Assembly (NCBI GenBank): GCA_016932135.1
Contig: JAFGDJ010000162.1
Coordinates: 1 to 41,593 of the forward strand
DNA length: 41,593 bases
Source: Spirochaetales bacterium
Lineage (GTDB): Bacteria; Spirochaetota; Spirochaetia; JAFGDJ01
Reading direction: 5' to 3'
Shown here: positions 25,708 to 35,218 of the stretch, one piece after another
Layout of the letters: each line of letters begins with the position of its first letter
Numbering within the stretch: the first letter of the stretch is position 1
Notes under the pieces: model-generated
Database searches by the model: none
Seen by the model: only the letters and a program-made list of their open reading frames with translations
Told to the model about the DNA's origin: nothing
Translations under genes and position numbers: made by a program

Positions 25708-27496
25708 CACCCCTCCTGTAAGGAATGCGGATCTTAACTACTGTACCGTTATCTCGACCTGAGGAAACCCACAAGCCGAAAGCTCTACCGTAATGAAGAC
25801 GGATTCGTTCCCGGGTGTGGGATAACCCGATGCCGCTGAATCCTTGCCGTGATACTTCGGTCTTTCCGGTATCGATTCCCGTTCCGTTGTCCTCGATTTG
25901 AATGGAAAGAGTCTCGTCTACCGATTTCGCGGTAATCCGGATGGTCGGATCTTTAACCGTACCGTCGCGGAATCCATGGATAAGACTGTTTTCCACAATC
26001 GGCTGAAGGACAAACTTCAGGATACGGGACCTAAGAACCTCCGGTGAAATTTCATACACCACATGCAGATGCCGATTAAGCCTGCTCTCCTGAATGACCA
26101 GGTAACTTTTTACCAGTTCAATCTCCTGTTCCAGAAGAATCTCTTCCTCACCCCGGTTAACACTGTACTCCAATAGATTCCCCAGGGACGATATCATCGA
26201 AGAAACATGTTCCGCCCCGCTCATCATGGCGGTCCATTTGATATGATCCAGGGTGTTGAAAAGAAAATGGGGCGTTACCTGAGCCAGCAAGGCTTGATAG
26301 CGAAGCTCGCTTTCCCGTTTCTGCTCCTCCAGAACCTGTTTCGATAAATCCTTGATTCGTCCGAACAGAATATGAAATCGGTTTACAATCCAACCGATAT
26401 CGTCTTTCTCCTCTTCCCCGTCATCCTCCAGGGTATGATTATGTAGTCGAATACTCTTCATTTCCCGAATAAGCCGCTTGAGAGGTGTGAGGATTCGGAA
26501 GAGAAAAACCAGGGAAAGAGCGGTAAAAAGAAGCAGAAACAGGGTTGTAAGATACAAGGTTCCCCAGCGCAGACGGTTTATCTCGGAAACGACCCGTTCA
26601 TAGGGGTAAAGAGATACGAGTTTCCATCCAAAGCGCCCCAGGGGAAGCAGGCTGACAAGGTATGCGGAGCCATCAATTGTCTGGATGAGGCTTTCTTCTT
26701 TACCTGTAATAGAAGTGATGTCAATTGTATCGGCCCTCACATCCGATACCCCGGGGATTTCTCCGGAGAACTCAAAAATAACCTGGTTGGTACCGGAAAA
26801 AAGAGCGGCAGCCGTTACATCCTGATCTTTCATAATGTGTTTAAACTGTTCTTCTCCCACACTGATCAGTAAATGCCCCAGCAGATGTTTCCGAACAGGA
26901 TGGTAGATTCCCCGAGCAGCGGTGATAAACCTTGGCTCCGCTCCACCGGACCGTATATCGTATTGAAATGGAGCCTCCCAGAGAATTCCTCTTTCACCGC
27001 CGATGATGTCGAGGGCGAAGGGTGTATTTTTATAGACCTCGGCGTACTTCATCCGGAGGCTGTACCCGTCATACATATCCGTAACGGAATAAATGAAATC
27101 GTTGGTATCGATAATAAGCACATCCGATTCATAGTTAAAGAATATTCCGACCTTGGAATACATAATCTGCCGTTCCACGGTGACCATTCTCAGAAACTGC
27201 TCCGCGTCGTCCACGCCGGATCTGTCCTGCGCCGCAAAGAGTTCGTCCTGAATGATCTCGTTCACACTGAGGATATTCACCAACTTTACTATATCCAGCA
27301 GAATAATATTTATCTGTCCGGCTATCTGCCGCATATTGTCCAGCTGAAGTTCAACAATTTTATCGTGAACCACCCGCTCAGAAAACTTGAAACTAAGGGT
27401 GTTGATCAGAATCAGAGGTAGAAAAAGGATAAACAGAATGATAATCATGAGACGCCCGTGAAGGCTATAGAATAGAGGGCGGAACAGCTTTTTCAT
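25694..27496 (-). CDS. YesM-type sensor histidine kinase
   Basis: 600 residues from the ATG at 27496 (GAGG 5 bases upstream; a TTG six codons earlier lacks spacing). One membrane helix lies near residues 10-32, then an extracellular sensor of about 270 residues, a second helix around LYLTTLFLLLFTALSLVFLF, a HAMP linker and the His-kinase domain. The phospho-acceptor His is in LLAQVTPHFLFNTLDHIKW; the ATPase has QPIVENSLIHGF and the G-box DNGTGID. The kinase senses an external sugar or a loaded binding protein and phosphorylates the regulator, whose gene it overlaps by 14 bases. Confidence 0.93.
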   Translation of the reverse strand: MKKLFRPLFYSLHGRLMIIILFILFLPLILINTLSFKFSERVVHDKIVELQLDNMRQIAGQINIILLDIVKLVNILSVNEIIQDELFAAQDRSGVDDAEQFLRMVTVERQIMYSKVGIFFNYESDVLIIDTNDFIYSVTDMYDGYSLRMKYAEVYKNTPFALDIIGGERGILWEAPFQYDIRSGGAEPRFITAARGIYHPVRKHLLGHLLISVGEEQFKHIMKDQDVTAAALFSGTNQVIFEFSGEIPGVSDVRADTIDITSITGKEESLIQTIDGSAYLVSLLPLGRFGWKLVSLYPYERVVSEINRLRWGTLYLTTLFLLLFTALSLVFLFRILTPLKRLIREMKSIRLHNHTLEDDGEEEKDDIGWIVNRFHILFGRIKDLSKQVLEEQKRESELRYQALLAQVTPHFLFNTLDHIKWTAMMSGAEHVSSMISSLGNLLEYSVNRGEEEILLEQEIELVKSYLVIQESRLNRHLHVVYEISPEVLRSRILKFVLQPIVENSLIHGFRDGTVKDPTIRITAKSVDETLSIQIEDNGTGIDTGKTEVSRQGFSGIGLSHTRERIRLHYGRAFGLWVSSGRDNGTVVKIRIPYRRGDGKT

Positions 27497-27612
27497 TACA
27501 TCCTCAACTGTCAATTGAAAGTAGTATACAGGCGCGTCTTTTCCGTTGTCAAATTATGCAAGGCTGAAGTGAAAGATATTTCTAGTTTATCGAAATAATG
27601 TCCGAACGGGTT

Positions 27613-27682
27613 GGGTAAAGAAAGATTCCGGGCTTTAACAGAAAAGAAAATACGAGATTATCAAAAATGAATTTCTTTACCC
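27613..27682. promoter_or_regulatory. Inverted repeat in the divergent kinase/transporter promoter region
   Basis: GGGTAAAGAAA (27613-27623) and TTTCTTTACCC (27672-27682) are perfect 11-base inverted arms spaced 48 bases apart, in the 242-base gap between the kinase and binding-protein genes. They may be sites for the AraC-type regulator. No promoter boxes strong enough to list are visible. Confidence 0.45.
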
Positions 27683-27738
27683 CTCTTCCGACTGCGGCAT
27701 ATACTGTCTTTCATGATTAATAAAAAAGGAGGTGTCTC

Positions 27739-29112
27739 ATGAAGACTCTTTCAAGAACCAGGGCTGTCATGGTAGTCATAACGCTCATACTGCTGCTCAG
27801 CGGTCCGGGAATTATCTTTGCCGGTGGTACCGGGGAGCAGGAAGCAAAGCAGAAAACCGAGGAGGAACATATTCACCTGGTCTTCTGGGGCGGATTGCCC
27901 CCGGAGAACGGTCCTCAGGAACTGGTGGACAGGTACAACGAACTGAATCCTAACGTAACTGTTGAATACGTCCGTTACGTCAATAACGATCAGGGGAATG
28001 TACGGCTCGACACGGCATTGATGGCGGGGGAACAGATCGATGTATTCACCAGCTACGGCCACCCCCGGCGGGAGCAAAGAGTTTCTGCGGGCATGGCGGC
28101 TGATATCACGGATCTGCTCAAAGAGCAGGGAGTCGATCTGATTCGGGATTTCGGTCCCGGAGCCAGGCCGAATATCGTAGACGGCCGAATTTACTCCGTT
28201 CCGACCATCGTTTTAGTTCGGTTTCTGGCGGTTAACAAGGATATGTTCGATCAGGCGGGAATCCCTTTACCCACCGAGTGGACCCTGGATGAATTTATTG
28301 ATGTAGCCCGGCGTCTGACCCATGGGGAAGGGGCTGAAAAGGTCTACGGCATCATCGGAGACTATAATACCAACATCAATTTATTCCTGGAAAATAAACA
28401 CGGCACGGATCCATGGCTGAATAAAGATGGAGACGCATCTCTGTGGACAAAAGAGAGCGATTTTCGCAGGGCCTATCAGATGTTCTACAATATGATGTAC
28501 CGGGATAAGAGTATGATGGCCTGGGAAGACGTCCTGTCTCAACGCTTAACCGACAGTGCCGCTTTAGCCGCGGCTTTCTTCAACGGACGGAGCGCCATGA
28601 TGCAGACCGGCTCGTATATGCTGCGGAACATCAAAGATCCGGTACAGTATCCAAGAGGTTTTAAGGTCGGTTTTGTCCCCTTTCCCCGGGTGGATGAAAA
28701 CCAGTCCCAGTATATCGCACCGGTGGAACCCCATGACGATATGATGGTCAACCCTCGTTCCAAATATAAAGAAGAGGCTGTCCGCTTTATCGTGTGGTAC
28801 GCCAAAGAGGGATTTGACCCCATGATCCGTTACGGCCGTCTGCCTCTGTATCAGGAATACGATAAGGATCACGTGGCGGCGGTTCTAGCCGAAGGCGCCG
28901 AAGAACTGGTGGACCCCGAATCTTTCGCGGCAAACGTTATCGGAGTAGTAGGAGACACCATTATTGAACCCCGGTCCGTTCCCGACCGTAACGTTCTTGA
29001 CCGGATATTCCGAGACGAAAGCGAGGCCTACTATCTGAAGATGATCGATCTTGACACCCTCTTAAATAGGCTGCAAAAACAATTCGACGAAGTTCTCGCT
29101 TCAGAAAAGTAA
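27739..29112 (+). CDS. Extracellular sugar-binding protein of a second ABC importer
   Basis: 457 residues. The signal peptide is MKTLSRTRAVMVVITLILLL ending near GIIFAGGTGEQE, so the mature end has the same AGG pattern as the binding protein at 6557. Family features include HLVFWGGLPPENGPQELVDRYNE, DRYNELNPNVTVEYVRY and NGRSAMMQTGSYMLRN. The ATG follows a perfect AAAGGAGGTG site. It is the first gene of an operon divergent from the YesMN-like pair, the usual arrangement for kinase-controlled oligosaccharide importers. Confidence 0.92.
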   Translation: MKTLSRTRAVMVVITLILLLSGPGIIFAGGTGEQEAKQKTEEEHIHLVFWGGLPPENGPQELVDRYNELNPNVTVEYVRYVNNDQGNVRLDTALMAGEQIDVFTSYGHPRREQRVSAGMAADITDLLKEQGVDLIRDFGPGARPNIVDGRIYSVPTIVLVRFLAVNKDMFDQAGIPLPTEWTLDEFIDVARRLTHGEGAEKVYGIIGDYNTNINLFLENKHGTDPWLNKDGDASLWTKESDFRRAYQMFYNMMYRDKSMMAWEDVLSQRLTDSAALAAAFFNGRSAMMQTGSYMLRNIKDPVQYPRGFKVGFVPFPRVDENQSQYIAPVEPHDDMMVNPRSKYKEEAVRFIVWYAKEGFDPMIRYGRLPLYQEYDKDHVAAVLAEGAEELVDPESFAANVIGVVGDTIIEPRSVPDRNVLDRIFRDESEAYYLKMIDLDTLLNRLQKQFDEVLASEK

Positions 29113-29121
29113 ACCCGCGCC

Positions 29122-30060
29122 ATGAATACAAGCGGCTTCATGGCAGCGGCGGTAAACCCCGGGCGGCGCTTTTCGCGCCGCCGTACCGCCGGGCAGACCC
29201 TCAGCGGTCTGGCGTTCATCGGTCCCAATTTTATTCTGATGATCGTCTTTTGGCTCTTCCCGGTGGTCTTCGCCTTTGTCCTATCCTTCACCAACTGGGA
29301 CCTGCTCTCCGGACTGGGAGGAATCGAATTCATCGGATTCGATAATTATCGTTCACTTCCAGGGGACGATAAATTCCTCCGTTCCCTGCTGAATAATCTT
29401 TATTTCACCGCTGCCGTAGTCCCGTTGACCGTCATTCTCGGTTTGGCGGCGGCCGTCATCATCCATGAACATGTCTGGGGGAAAAAGGTTTTCCGACTGG
29501 TTTTTTTTCTTCCGTATATTTCAAATATTGTGGCGGTCTCCATCGTCTGGTCGCTTTTATACCGGCACTACGGGCCTATAGCGAATTTCCTTCGCGTAAT
29601 CGGAATAGAACATCCCCCGTCGTTCTTAGCGGATATGAAATGGGCTCTGCCGGCGATTATTGCCATGTCCGTCTGGATGCAGATAGGTTACGCGTGTCTG
29701 ATCTACAGCGCCGGTCTTCAAGGCATTTCCAAGGACCTCTACGAAGCGGCGGAGATCGACGGAATCAATCGTTGGAAACGTTTGACCCTCATCACAATCC
29801 CGTTACTCAGGCCGACAACCTTTTTCATCGTTATTACATCCCTCATTACATCCTTTCAGGTATTTGCTCAGGTTCAGGTAATGACGGACGGCGGCCCGGC
29901 GGGGTCCACCTCGGTTCTCGTTTTCTATATCTATCAAAACGCCTTTCGTTTCTACCGGTTCGGATACGCGTCGGCCATCGCCGTGGTGCTGTTCGTTATC
30001 ATTTTCCTGATAACCCTCATACAGTGGATATATCAGAAAAGATTAGCGTCGGATTATTAA
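29122..30060 (+). CDS. Sugar ABC transporter permease, MalF type
   Basis: 312 residues with a cytoplasmic, Arg-rich N-tail (GRRFSRRRTAGQ) and six membrane helices. The EAA loop YEAAEIDGINRWKRLTLITIP identifies the CUT1 family. It stands 9 bases after the binding-protein gene and pairs with the next permease. The matching ATPase is not in the window. Confidence 0.93.
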   Translation: MNTSGFMAAAVNPGRRFSRRRTAGQTLSGLAFIGPNFILMIVFWLFPVVFAFVLSFTNWDLLSGLGGIEFIGFDNYRSLPGDDKFLRSLLNNLYFTAAVVPLTVILGLAAAVIIHEHVWGKKVFRLVFFLPYISNIVAVSIVWSLLYRHYGPIANFLRVIGIEHPPSFLADMKWALPAIIAMSVWMQIGYACLIYSAGLQGISKDLYEAAEIDGINRWKRLTLITIPLLRPTTFFIVITSLITSFQVFAQVQVMTDGGPAGSTSVLVFYIYQNAFRFYRFGYASAIAVVLFVIIFLITLIQWIYQKRLASDY

Positions 30061-30072
30061 GAGAGAGGGTAT

Positions 30073-30936
30073 ATGAAAACTCCGGGTATTCGAAAAAAAC
30101 AAAGAAACCTGCCCGTGCGAATTTTATGCACAGTGATTATAGCCGGGGCAGGATGCCTCATGCTCCTGCCCTTCGCCTGGATGATATCGGCATCCTTTAA
30201 GCTTCCGGTGGATATCTGGAATTTCCCCGTCGACTGGATACCCGATTATTGGTATCCCGATAATTACCTCTACGTTTTTAACATGAGCGTATCGGTTCTG
30301 CGGTTGTATTTTAATTCCCTTAAGGTAACCCTTTTGAGCGTCCTCGGCGCCACCCTTACCAGTACCCTGGCGGCTTACGGTTATTCCCGGATCCGTTTCC
30401 CCGGCCGGGACCTCATGTTTCTGGCCGTTATCGCGACCCTGATGATTCCCCGTCAGGTACTCTACGTTCCCCGGTTTATCATGTTCACCTGGTTCGACAA
30501 GGTTATACCCATGATGGATCACCACAATTCCCTGATTCTCCCGGGTCTCTTCTCGGCCTTCGGACTTTTCCTGCTCCGACAGTTCTTTCTGAAGGTGCCC
30601 CAGGAGCTATCCGAATCGGCCATGATAGACGGCGCGGGACATCTGCGTATCTGGTATCACATCATGCTTCCCCTGGCAAAACCCGCCATAGCGACCTTTA
30701 TCATTATTGTCTTTACCCATCACTGGAACGATTACGAATCTCCCCTGATATTCATCCGCAACCCCGAACTGGCGACAATACCCCTGGGGCTGGCCAACTT
30801 CGCCGATGAACGGGGTTTACAATATCACTATATTATGGCGTTGTCCGCTTTAGCCATTGTGCCGATGTTTGTGGTGTTTCTTATCGGACAAAAACTCTTT
30901 GTTCGCGGGCTTACGGCAGGGGCCCTTAAAGGGTAG
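30073..30936 (+). CDS. Sugar ABC transporter permease, MalG type
   Basis: 287 residues, six membrane helices, EAA loop ESAMIDGAGHLRIWYHIMLP and the usual tail LTAGALKG. GAGAGAGG lies shortly before the ATG. It completes the importer with the preceding permease. The next gene starts one base after the stop codon. Confidence 0.93.
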   Translation: MKTPGIRKKQRNLPVRILCTVIIAGAGCLMLLPFAWMISASFKLPVDIWNFPVDWIPDYWYPDNYLYVFNMSVSVLRLYFNSLKVTLLSVLGATLTSTLAAYGYSRIRFPGRDLMFLAVIATLMIPRQVLYVPRFIMFTWFDKVIPMMDHHNSLILPGLFSAFGLFLLRQFFLKVPQELSESAMIDGAGHLRIWYHIMLPLAKPAIATFIIIVFTHHWNDYESPLIFIRNPELATIPLGLANFADERGLQYHYIMALSALAIVPMFVVFLIGQKLFVRGLTAGALKG

Positions 30937-30937
30937 C

Positions 30938-32539
30938 ATGGAACATCTCTTTGATGTCCTGGTGGTCGGGGGCGGAGTCGGCGGAATCGCCGCGGCCTTG
31001 GCCGCAGCCCGAATGGGAAAACGGGTACTGCTGTCCGAAGAGAGTGATTGGCTGGGGGGCCAGCTGACCAGCCAGGCGGTTCCTCCGGACGAACACAGGT
31101 GGATCGAAGGGAGGGGGTGTACCGCCGGCTACCGAGTCTTCCGAGAATCGGTGCGATCCTATTACCGATCTTATTATCCCCTTACCCGGGCGGCACGGAA
31201 AAAAAAGCACCTGAATCCGGGAGAAGGAGCGGTAAGCAGGCTCTGTCATGAACCCCGGGTCGCCCTGGCGGTTCTGGAGGGAATGTTAGCCCCCTGGCGG
31301 TCCTCCGGATTGCTTTCGGTTATGATGGAAACCTATCCGGTTCAAGTCGAACGCTCCGGAGACCGCCTGGAGGCTGTTCACCTGAAAGAAAACAGAACCG
31401 GTCTGAGCCACATTGTTCAGGCGCCCTATATAATTGACGCTACCGAGACCGGCGAGCTTCTCCAACTGGGATCGGTGGAACATGTCACAGGCAGCGAATC
31501 GCAGAGCGAAACCGAAGAACCCCACGCCCTGCCAGGTCCATCCGCCCCTTTAGACCAGCAGGCCATTGGCTGGTGTTTTCCCCTGGCCTGGTCACCCGAT
31601 ACGGATAATATCATTGCTAAACCGTCGAACTATGATACCTGGCGGGCCAGGAGGAGTAATTTCTGGCCGGGTTCGCAGCTTTCCTGGACCGACGTCTATC
31701 CCCATACCCTGGAGGAAAGAACAAGAAGCCTCTTTTTAAATGAAGGAAAAAATCCTCGAAGAGATGCTTGCACCCTCTGGGAATTCCGGCGGATCATCAG
31801 CCGCTCCCTCTTCGCTCCGGGTTTCTTTTCGTCGGACATCACCCTGGTCAATTGGCCGCAGATCGATTACTGGTACGGCCCGGTAATCGGGGTGCGGGAA
31901 AATGAACGAAACAAACACATGTCGGCGGCAAAAGACTTATCCTTAAGTTTTCTCTATTGGATGCAGACCGAGGCTCCGCGGCACGACGGAGGCTGCGGGT
32001 ACCCGGAACTCACTCTTCGTCCCGACGTAGTCGGCACTGCAGACGGTCTGGCCAAACGGCCCTATATCCGGGAATCCCGGCGAATGATCGCCGAGGTCAC
32101 TATCCGGGAACAGGATGTCTGTGTAACTTCCAGAGAGAAACACGGCTGCGCCCGGCAATTCCCCGATACAGTGGGAACAGGATGTTACCGGATTGACCTG
32201 CACCCCAGCACCGGTGGGAGAACCTATATCGATCTGGCAGTGTATCCCTTTCAAATTTCCTTGGGAGCTCTAATTCCGATCTCCGTGGAGAACCTTCTTC
32301 CGGGATGTAAAAATATCGGGACTACTCACATCACCAACGGCTGTTACCGCCTCCATCCGGTGGAATGGAATATCGGAGAGGTCGCCGGAGCCCTGGCGGC
32401 TTTTTGCCTGGACAACCAAGTTTATCCCCGGGAGGTTTATCACCAGGAACCTCGGTTAAAAACCTTTCAACACCTGCTGGAGACCCGGTTCGGCGTGGAA
32501 CTAATCTGGCCTCCGGGTATTCGCTCAACACCCGTATAA
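30938..32539 (+). CDS. FAD-dependent oxidoreductase (FAD_oxidored family)
   Basis: 533 residues from the ATG at 30938, one base after the permease stop, with AAAGGG upstream. The N-terminal FAD Rossmann motif is VLVVGGGVGGIAAALAAARMGKRVLL, followed by SDWLGGQLTSQAVPPDEH, characteristic of this family. The second nucleotide region includes YIIDATETGELL, and NGCYRLHPVEWNIGEVAGALAAF closes the FAD site. Such proteins often sit in YesMN-controlled sugar operons. The substrate is unknown; oxidation of the imported sugar or of a glycoside is an inference. No signal peptide is present, so it is cytoplasmic. Confidence 0.88.
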   Translation: MEHLFDVLVVGGGVGGIAAALAAARMGKRVLLSEESDWLGGQLTSQAVPPDEHRWIEGRGCTAGYRVFRESVRSYYRSYYPLTRAARKKKHLNPGEGAVSRLCHEPRVALAVLEGMLAPWRSSGLLSVMMETYPVQVERSGDRLEAVHLKENRTGLSHIVQAPYIIDATETGELLQLGSVEHVTGSESQSETEEPHALPGPSAPLDQQAIGWCFPLAWSPDTDNIIAKPSNYDTWRARRSNFWPGSQLSWTDVYPHTLEERTRSLFLNEGKNPRRDACTLWEFRRIISRSLFAPGFFSSDITLVNWPQIDYWYGPVIGVRENERNKHMSAAKDLSLSFLYWMQTEAPRHDGGCGYPELTLRPDVVGTADGLAKRPYIRESRRMIAEVTIREQDVCVTSREKHGCARQFPDTVGTGCYRIDLHPSTGGRTYIDLAVYPFQISLGALIPISVENLLPGCKNIGTTHITNGCYRLHPVEWNIGEVAGALAAFCLDNQVYPREVYHQEPRLKTFQHLLETRFGVELIWPPGIRSTPV

Positions 32540-32650
32540 CCAAAACGCACCCCCTTCCACAAATACCCCTTATAAAGAAATCATAAAAAAGGAGGAGTCT
32601 TTTAACGAGATATTTTTTTACCATGGATTTCCATATAACGGATTTCATCT

Positions 32651-32692
32651 ATAGTCTACCTTGACCCTGCCCGGAGGCTTTCTATAGACTAT
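32651..32692 (+). promoter_or_regulatory. Promoter of the molybdenum-cofactor operon, flanked by an inverted repeat
   Basis: The -35 TTGACC (32661-32666) and -10 TATAGA (32683-32688) are 16 bases apart. Inverted arms ATAGTCTA (32651-32658) and TAGACTAT (32685-32692) enclose the promoter, so they may be an operator. The following leader of about 75 bases contains a perfect palindrome CAGGTCCGGACCTG (32722-32735). I cannot show that it is a molybdenum-cofactor riboswitch. Confidence 0.5.
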
Positions 32693-32774
32693 TCTCATAG
32701 GTTCCCCGAATCGGATTTCTTCAGGTCCGGACCTGGGATGGGTAGTCCAAAAAAACGGAGCTCCAGGAAGATAT

Positions 32775-33962
32775 ATGATACGGGATCAGGAAAACGCGAC
32801 CCCCCCGGACAAGGCTGAAGAAATACTGCGGGCCTACACCTTCGAACCGAAGAGTGAGCTGATCGACCTGCGGGAAGCCCATGGACGGGTACTGTTCCAA
32901 CCGGCGGTATGCCCCCGGGACTCACCTCCCTTCTCCAAGTCCGCCATGGACGGTTACGCCGTTAGGTCTGCGGATTCCGGCAAATCCTTCAGCATTATGG
33001 GTACTCTGGCGGCGGGCGACGCCCCGAAGTTTGCCCCGGAACGAGGTGAGTGCGTAAAGATCATGACCGGCGCTCCTATGCCCCAAGGCACGGACAAAGT
33101 TGTCCGGGTGGAGTACACCCGGGAGGAAGCCGGCCGCATGATCCTCCTCCAGCCGGAACCGGCGGACAACGTTATTTTACAGGGTTCCAATCACCGGCAA
33201 GGTGAAGTCTTTATGCGGCCGAAACGCCTTACCCCCCGGGATATCGGTATTCTGGCATCTTACGGTTTCGACAGGGTCTCCGTGGCTCTGCCGCCGAAGG
33301 TGGCCATCATACCCACGGGAACCGAGTTGCAGGTCCCGGGAAGATCCTTACAACCGGGGCAGATCTACAACAGCAACGGTTTTCAACTGGGGGCGCAGAC
33401 CGCCGAAACGGGCTGCCCCTGCAGGATCTTCGATATTGTAAACGACGAAAGTGCCGCCCTGGAGAAAACCCTGCGTCTGGCCATGGAACAAAGCGACGTG
33501 GTCCTTCTATCCGGCGGGGTTTCCATGGGCGACTACGACTATGTCCCTGATGGGATAAGGAAAATCGGAGCAGACATTATCCTCCACGGCCTGGCCGTAA
33601 AGCCCGGCAAGCCGACCCTCTTCGCTGTGAAAGATTCAACCTATATCTTCGGCATGCCGGGAAACCCGGTATCCACCTTCGTCATCTTCGAGGTGTTCGT
33701 CAAACCCTTTCTGTTCCGAATGATGGGGATCGAGTACCGGCCGACCGTAGTACGGGGAACCCTGACGGAAACCCTGCGCCGCCGCTTCGCCGACCGGGTG
33801 GAGTTTCGCCCGGTGACCATTACCGAAGATAAGATCCATATCCTGCCCTACCACGGCTCGGCAAACCTGGACGCCCTGGGGGAGGCCAACGCTCTTCTGC
33901 GGATTGAGCAGGGAGAACATGAATGTCCGAAGGGAGAGGAAAGGGATGTTCGACTCCTATAA
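32775..33962 (+). CDS. moeA: Molybdopterin molybdenumtransferase MoeA
   Basis: 395 residues, close to the usual length of about 410. Features in order: SPPFSKSAMDGYAVRS (domain III start), KIMTGAPMPQGTDKVVRVE, PPKVAIIPTGTELQVPG, then LLSGGVSMGDYDYVP and IFGMPGNPVSTFVIFEVFV in the MoeA/MogA-fold domain. It inserts molybdate (or tungstate) into adenylated molybdopterin in the cytoplasm. AGGAAG lies 4-5 bases before the ATG. Its end overlaps moaA by 17 bases, making it the first gene of a four-gene cofactor operon. Confidence 0.95.
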   Translation: MIRDQENATPPDKAEEILRAYTFEPKSELIDLREAHGRVLFQPAVCPRDSPPFSKSAMDGYAVRSADSGKSFSIMGTLAAGDAPKFAPERGECVKIMTGAPMPQGTDKVVRVEYTREEAGRMILLQPEPADNVILQGSNHRQGEVFMRPKRLTPRDIGILASYGFDRVSVALPPKVAIIPTGTELQVPGRSLQPGQIYNSNGFQLGAQTAETGCPCRIFDIVNDESAALEKTLRLAMEQSDVVLLSGGVSMGDYDYVPDGIRKIGADIILHGLAVKPGKPTLFAVKDSTYIFGMPGNPVSTFVIFEVFVKPFLFRMMGIEYRPTVVRGTLTETLRRRFADRVEFRPVTITEDKIHILPYHGSANLDALGEANALLRIEQGEHECPKGEERDVRLL

Positions 33963-34743
33963 ACGGGATATTACCTACCTTCGGGTATCCGTCACGGATA
34001 AATGCAATCTCCGCTGCGTCTACTGTATGCCCGCCGATGGAGTCCCGCCACGGAAACACAGCGACTTCCTCTCCCTGGAAGAAATCGCCTCCGTTGTCAG
34101 AGCTTCAACGGAGCTAGGCTTTCGAAAGGTCCGTCTTACCGGGGGGGAACCCCTGGTTAAAAAGGGTATCGTCGATTTGGTGGGCATGATAAAAAGCATC
34201 CCGGCCGTCCAGGTACTTGGGATGACTACCAACGGTGTCCTGCTGGAAACCTTCGCCGAGGACCTGCGCCGGGCGGGGCTGGACAGCGTGAACATCTCTC
34301 TGGATACCCTGGACCCGGATCGCTACCGCGCCGTCACTCGGGGGGGAGATATCCGCTGTACCCTCGAGGGTATTGAAGCGGCTGTAAGCGTGGGTTTCGC
34401 CGTGAAGATCAATACGGTCGTGATGGAAGACACCCCGGCGGAAGATATCGACGCCCTGAATGATTTCTGCCGCAGCAAAGCTCTATCCCTGCAACTGATC
34501 AACCACTACTCTCTCACCCGGGAAAAGCTCGACCGGTATCGTTTCGACCGACCGCCGGATTGCCGCACCTGTAATCGCATCCGCCTGACCGCCGACGGTT
34601 ACTTGAAGCCCTGCCTGCATTCGAACCTGGAAATTCCGGTGGATAGGAATAACATCGTGCAAAGCCTGCGAGAAACGGTGTCTGCAAAACCGGAACGGGG
34701 TATGACCTGTACAAACCGCTCCATGATGGAGATCGGAGGATAG
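33946..34743 (+). CDS. moaA: Compact GTP 3',8-cyclase MoaA
   Basis: 265 residues from the ATG at 33946 (AGGGAGAGGAAAGGG just upstream). The radical-SAM motif CNLRCVYC, LTGGEPL and NISLDTLD are intact, and the second 4Fe-4S motif is CRTCNRIRLTADGYLKPC. The protein ends IGG, the C-terminal GG needed for activity in MoaA. It is about 60 residues shorter than usual, because the segment before the second cluster that normally holds the IGF-I-P region is missing. All catalytic motifs remain, so I take it as a functional compact form. It makes the first intermediate of molybdopterin from GTP together with MoaC, encoded 4 bases downstream. Confidence 0.92.
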   Translation: MFDSYKRDITYLRVSVTDKCNLRCVYCMPADGVPPRKHSDFLSLEEIASVVRASTELGFRKVRLTGGEPLVKKGIVDLVGMIKSIPAVQVLGMTTNGVLLETFAEDLRRAGLDSVNISLDTLDPDRYRAVTRGGDIRCTLEGIEAAVSVGFAVKINTVVMEDTPAEDIDALNDFCRSKALSLQLINHYSLTREKLDRYRFDRPPDCRTCNRIRLTADGYLKPCLHSNLEIPVDRNNIVQSLRETVSAKPERGMTCTNRSMMEIGG

Positions 34744-34747
34744 GACC

Positions 34748-35200
34748 ATGCAGAACATGAATCATCTGGATAAAGAAGGAAAAGCCGTCATGGTGGATAT
34801 ATCCAAAAAACCGCCGGTTCGACGGACAGCCCTGGCAGCCGGAAGGATTAATCTGGCTGCGGAGACCGTTGATCTTATCCGGCAAAACCTCATCAAAAAA
34901 GGGGATGTCCTGACGATTTCCAGAATAGCCGGTATTATGGCGGCAAAGAAAACCGCCGATTTCATTCCCTTATGTCACAACATCGCCCTGGAACATATAA
35001 CCGTAGACCTTGACCTGGATGATACGGGTGTGACGATCCGCTCTGAAGCCCGTTGTACCGATAAGACCGGCATAGAAATGGAAGCCCTTACCGCGGTGAC
35101 CGTGGCGGCCTTGACGATCTACGATATGTGTAAAGCCGTGGACAAGAAAATGCTGATAACCGATATTCGGCTTCTCGAAAAACGAAAAGAAGAACTCTGA
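34748..35200 (+). CDS. moaC: Cyclic pyranopterin monophosphate synthase MoaC
   Basis: 150 residues, normal length. Features: MVDISKKPPVRRTALA, FIPLCHNIALEH (substrate-binding His) and GIEMEALTAVTVAALTIYDM with the active-site Glu/Lys region ending KAVDK. It converts the MoaA product into cyclic pyranopterin monophosphate. It lies directly after moaA; no moaD/moaE is present in the window. Confidence 0.96.
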   Translation: MQNMNHLDKEGKAVMVDISKKPPVRRTALAAGRINLAAETVDLIRQNLIKKGDVLTISRIAGIMAAKKTADFIPLCHNIALEHITVDLDLDDTGVTIRSEARCTDKTGIEMEALTAVTVAALTIYDMCKAVDKKMLITDIRLLEKRKEEL

Positions 35201-35218
35201 TCCGAGCAAAGTGAAATT

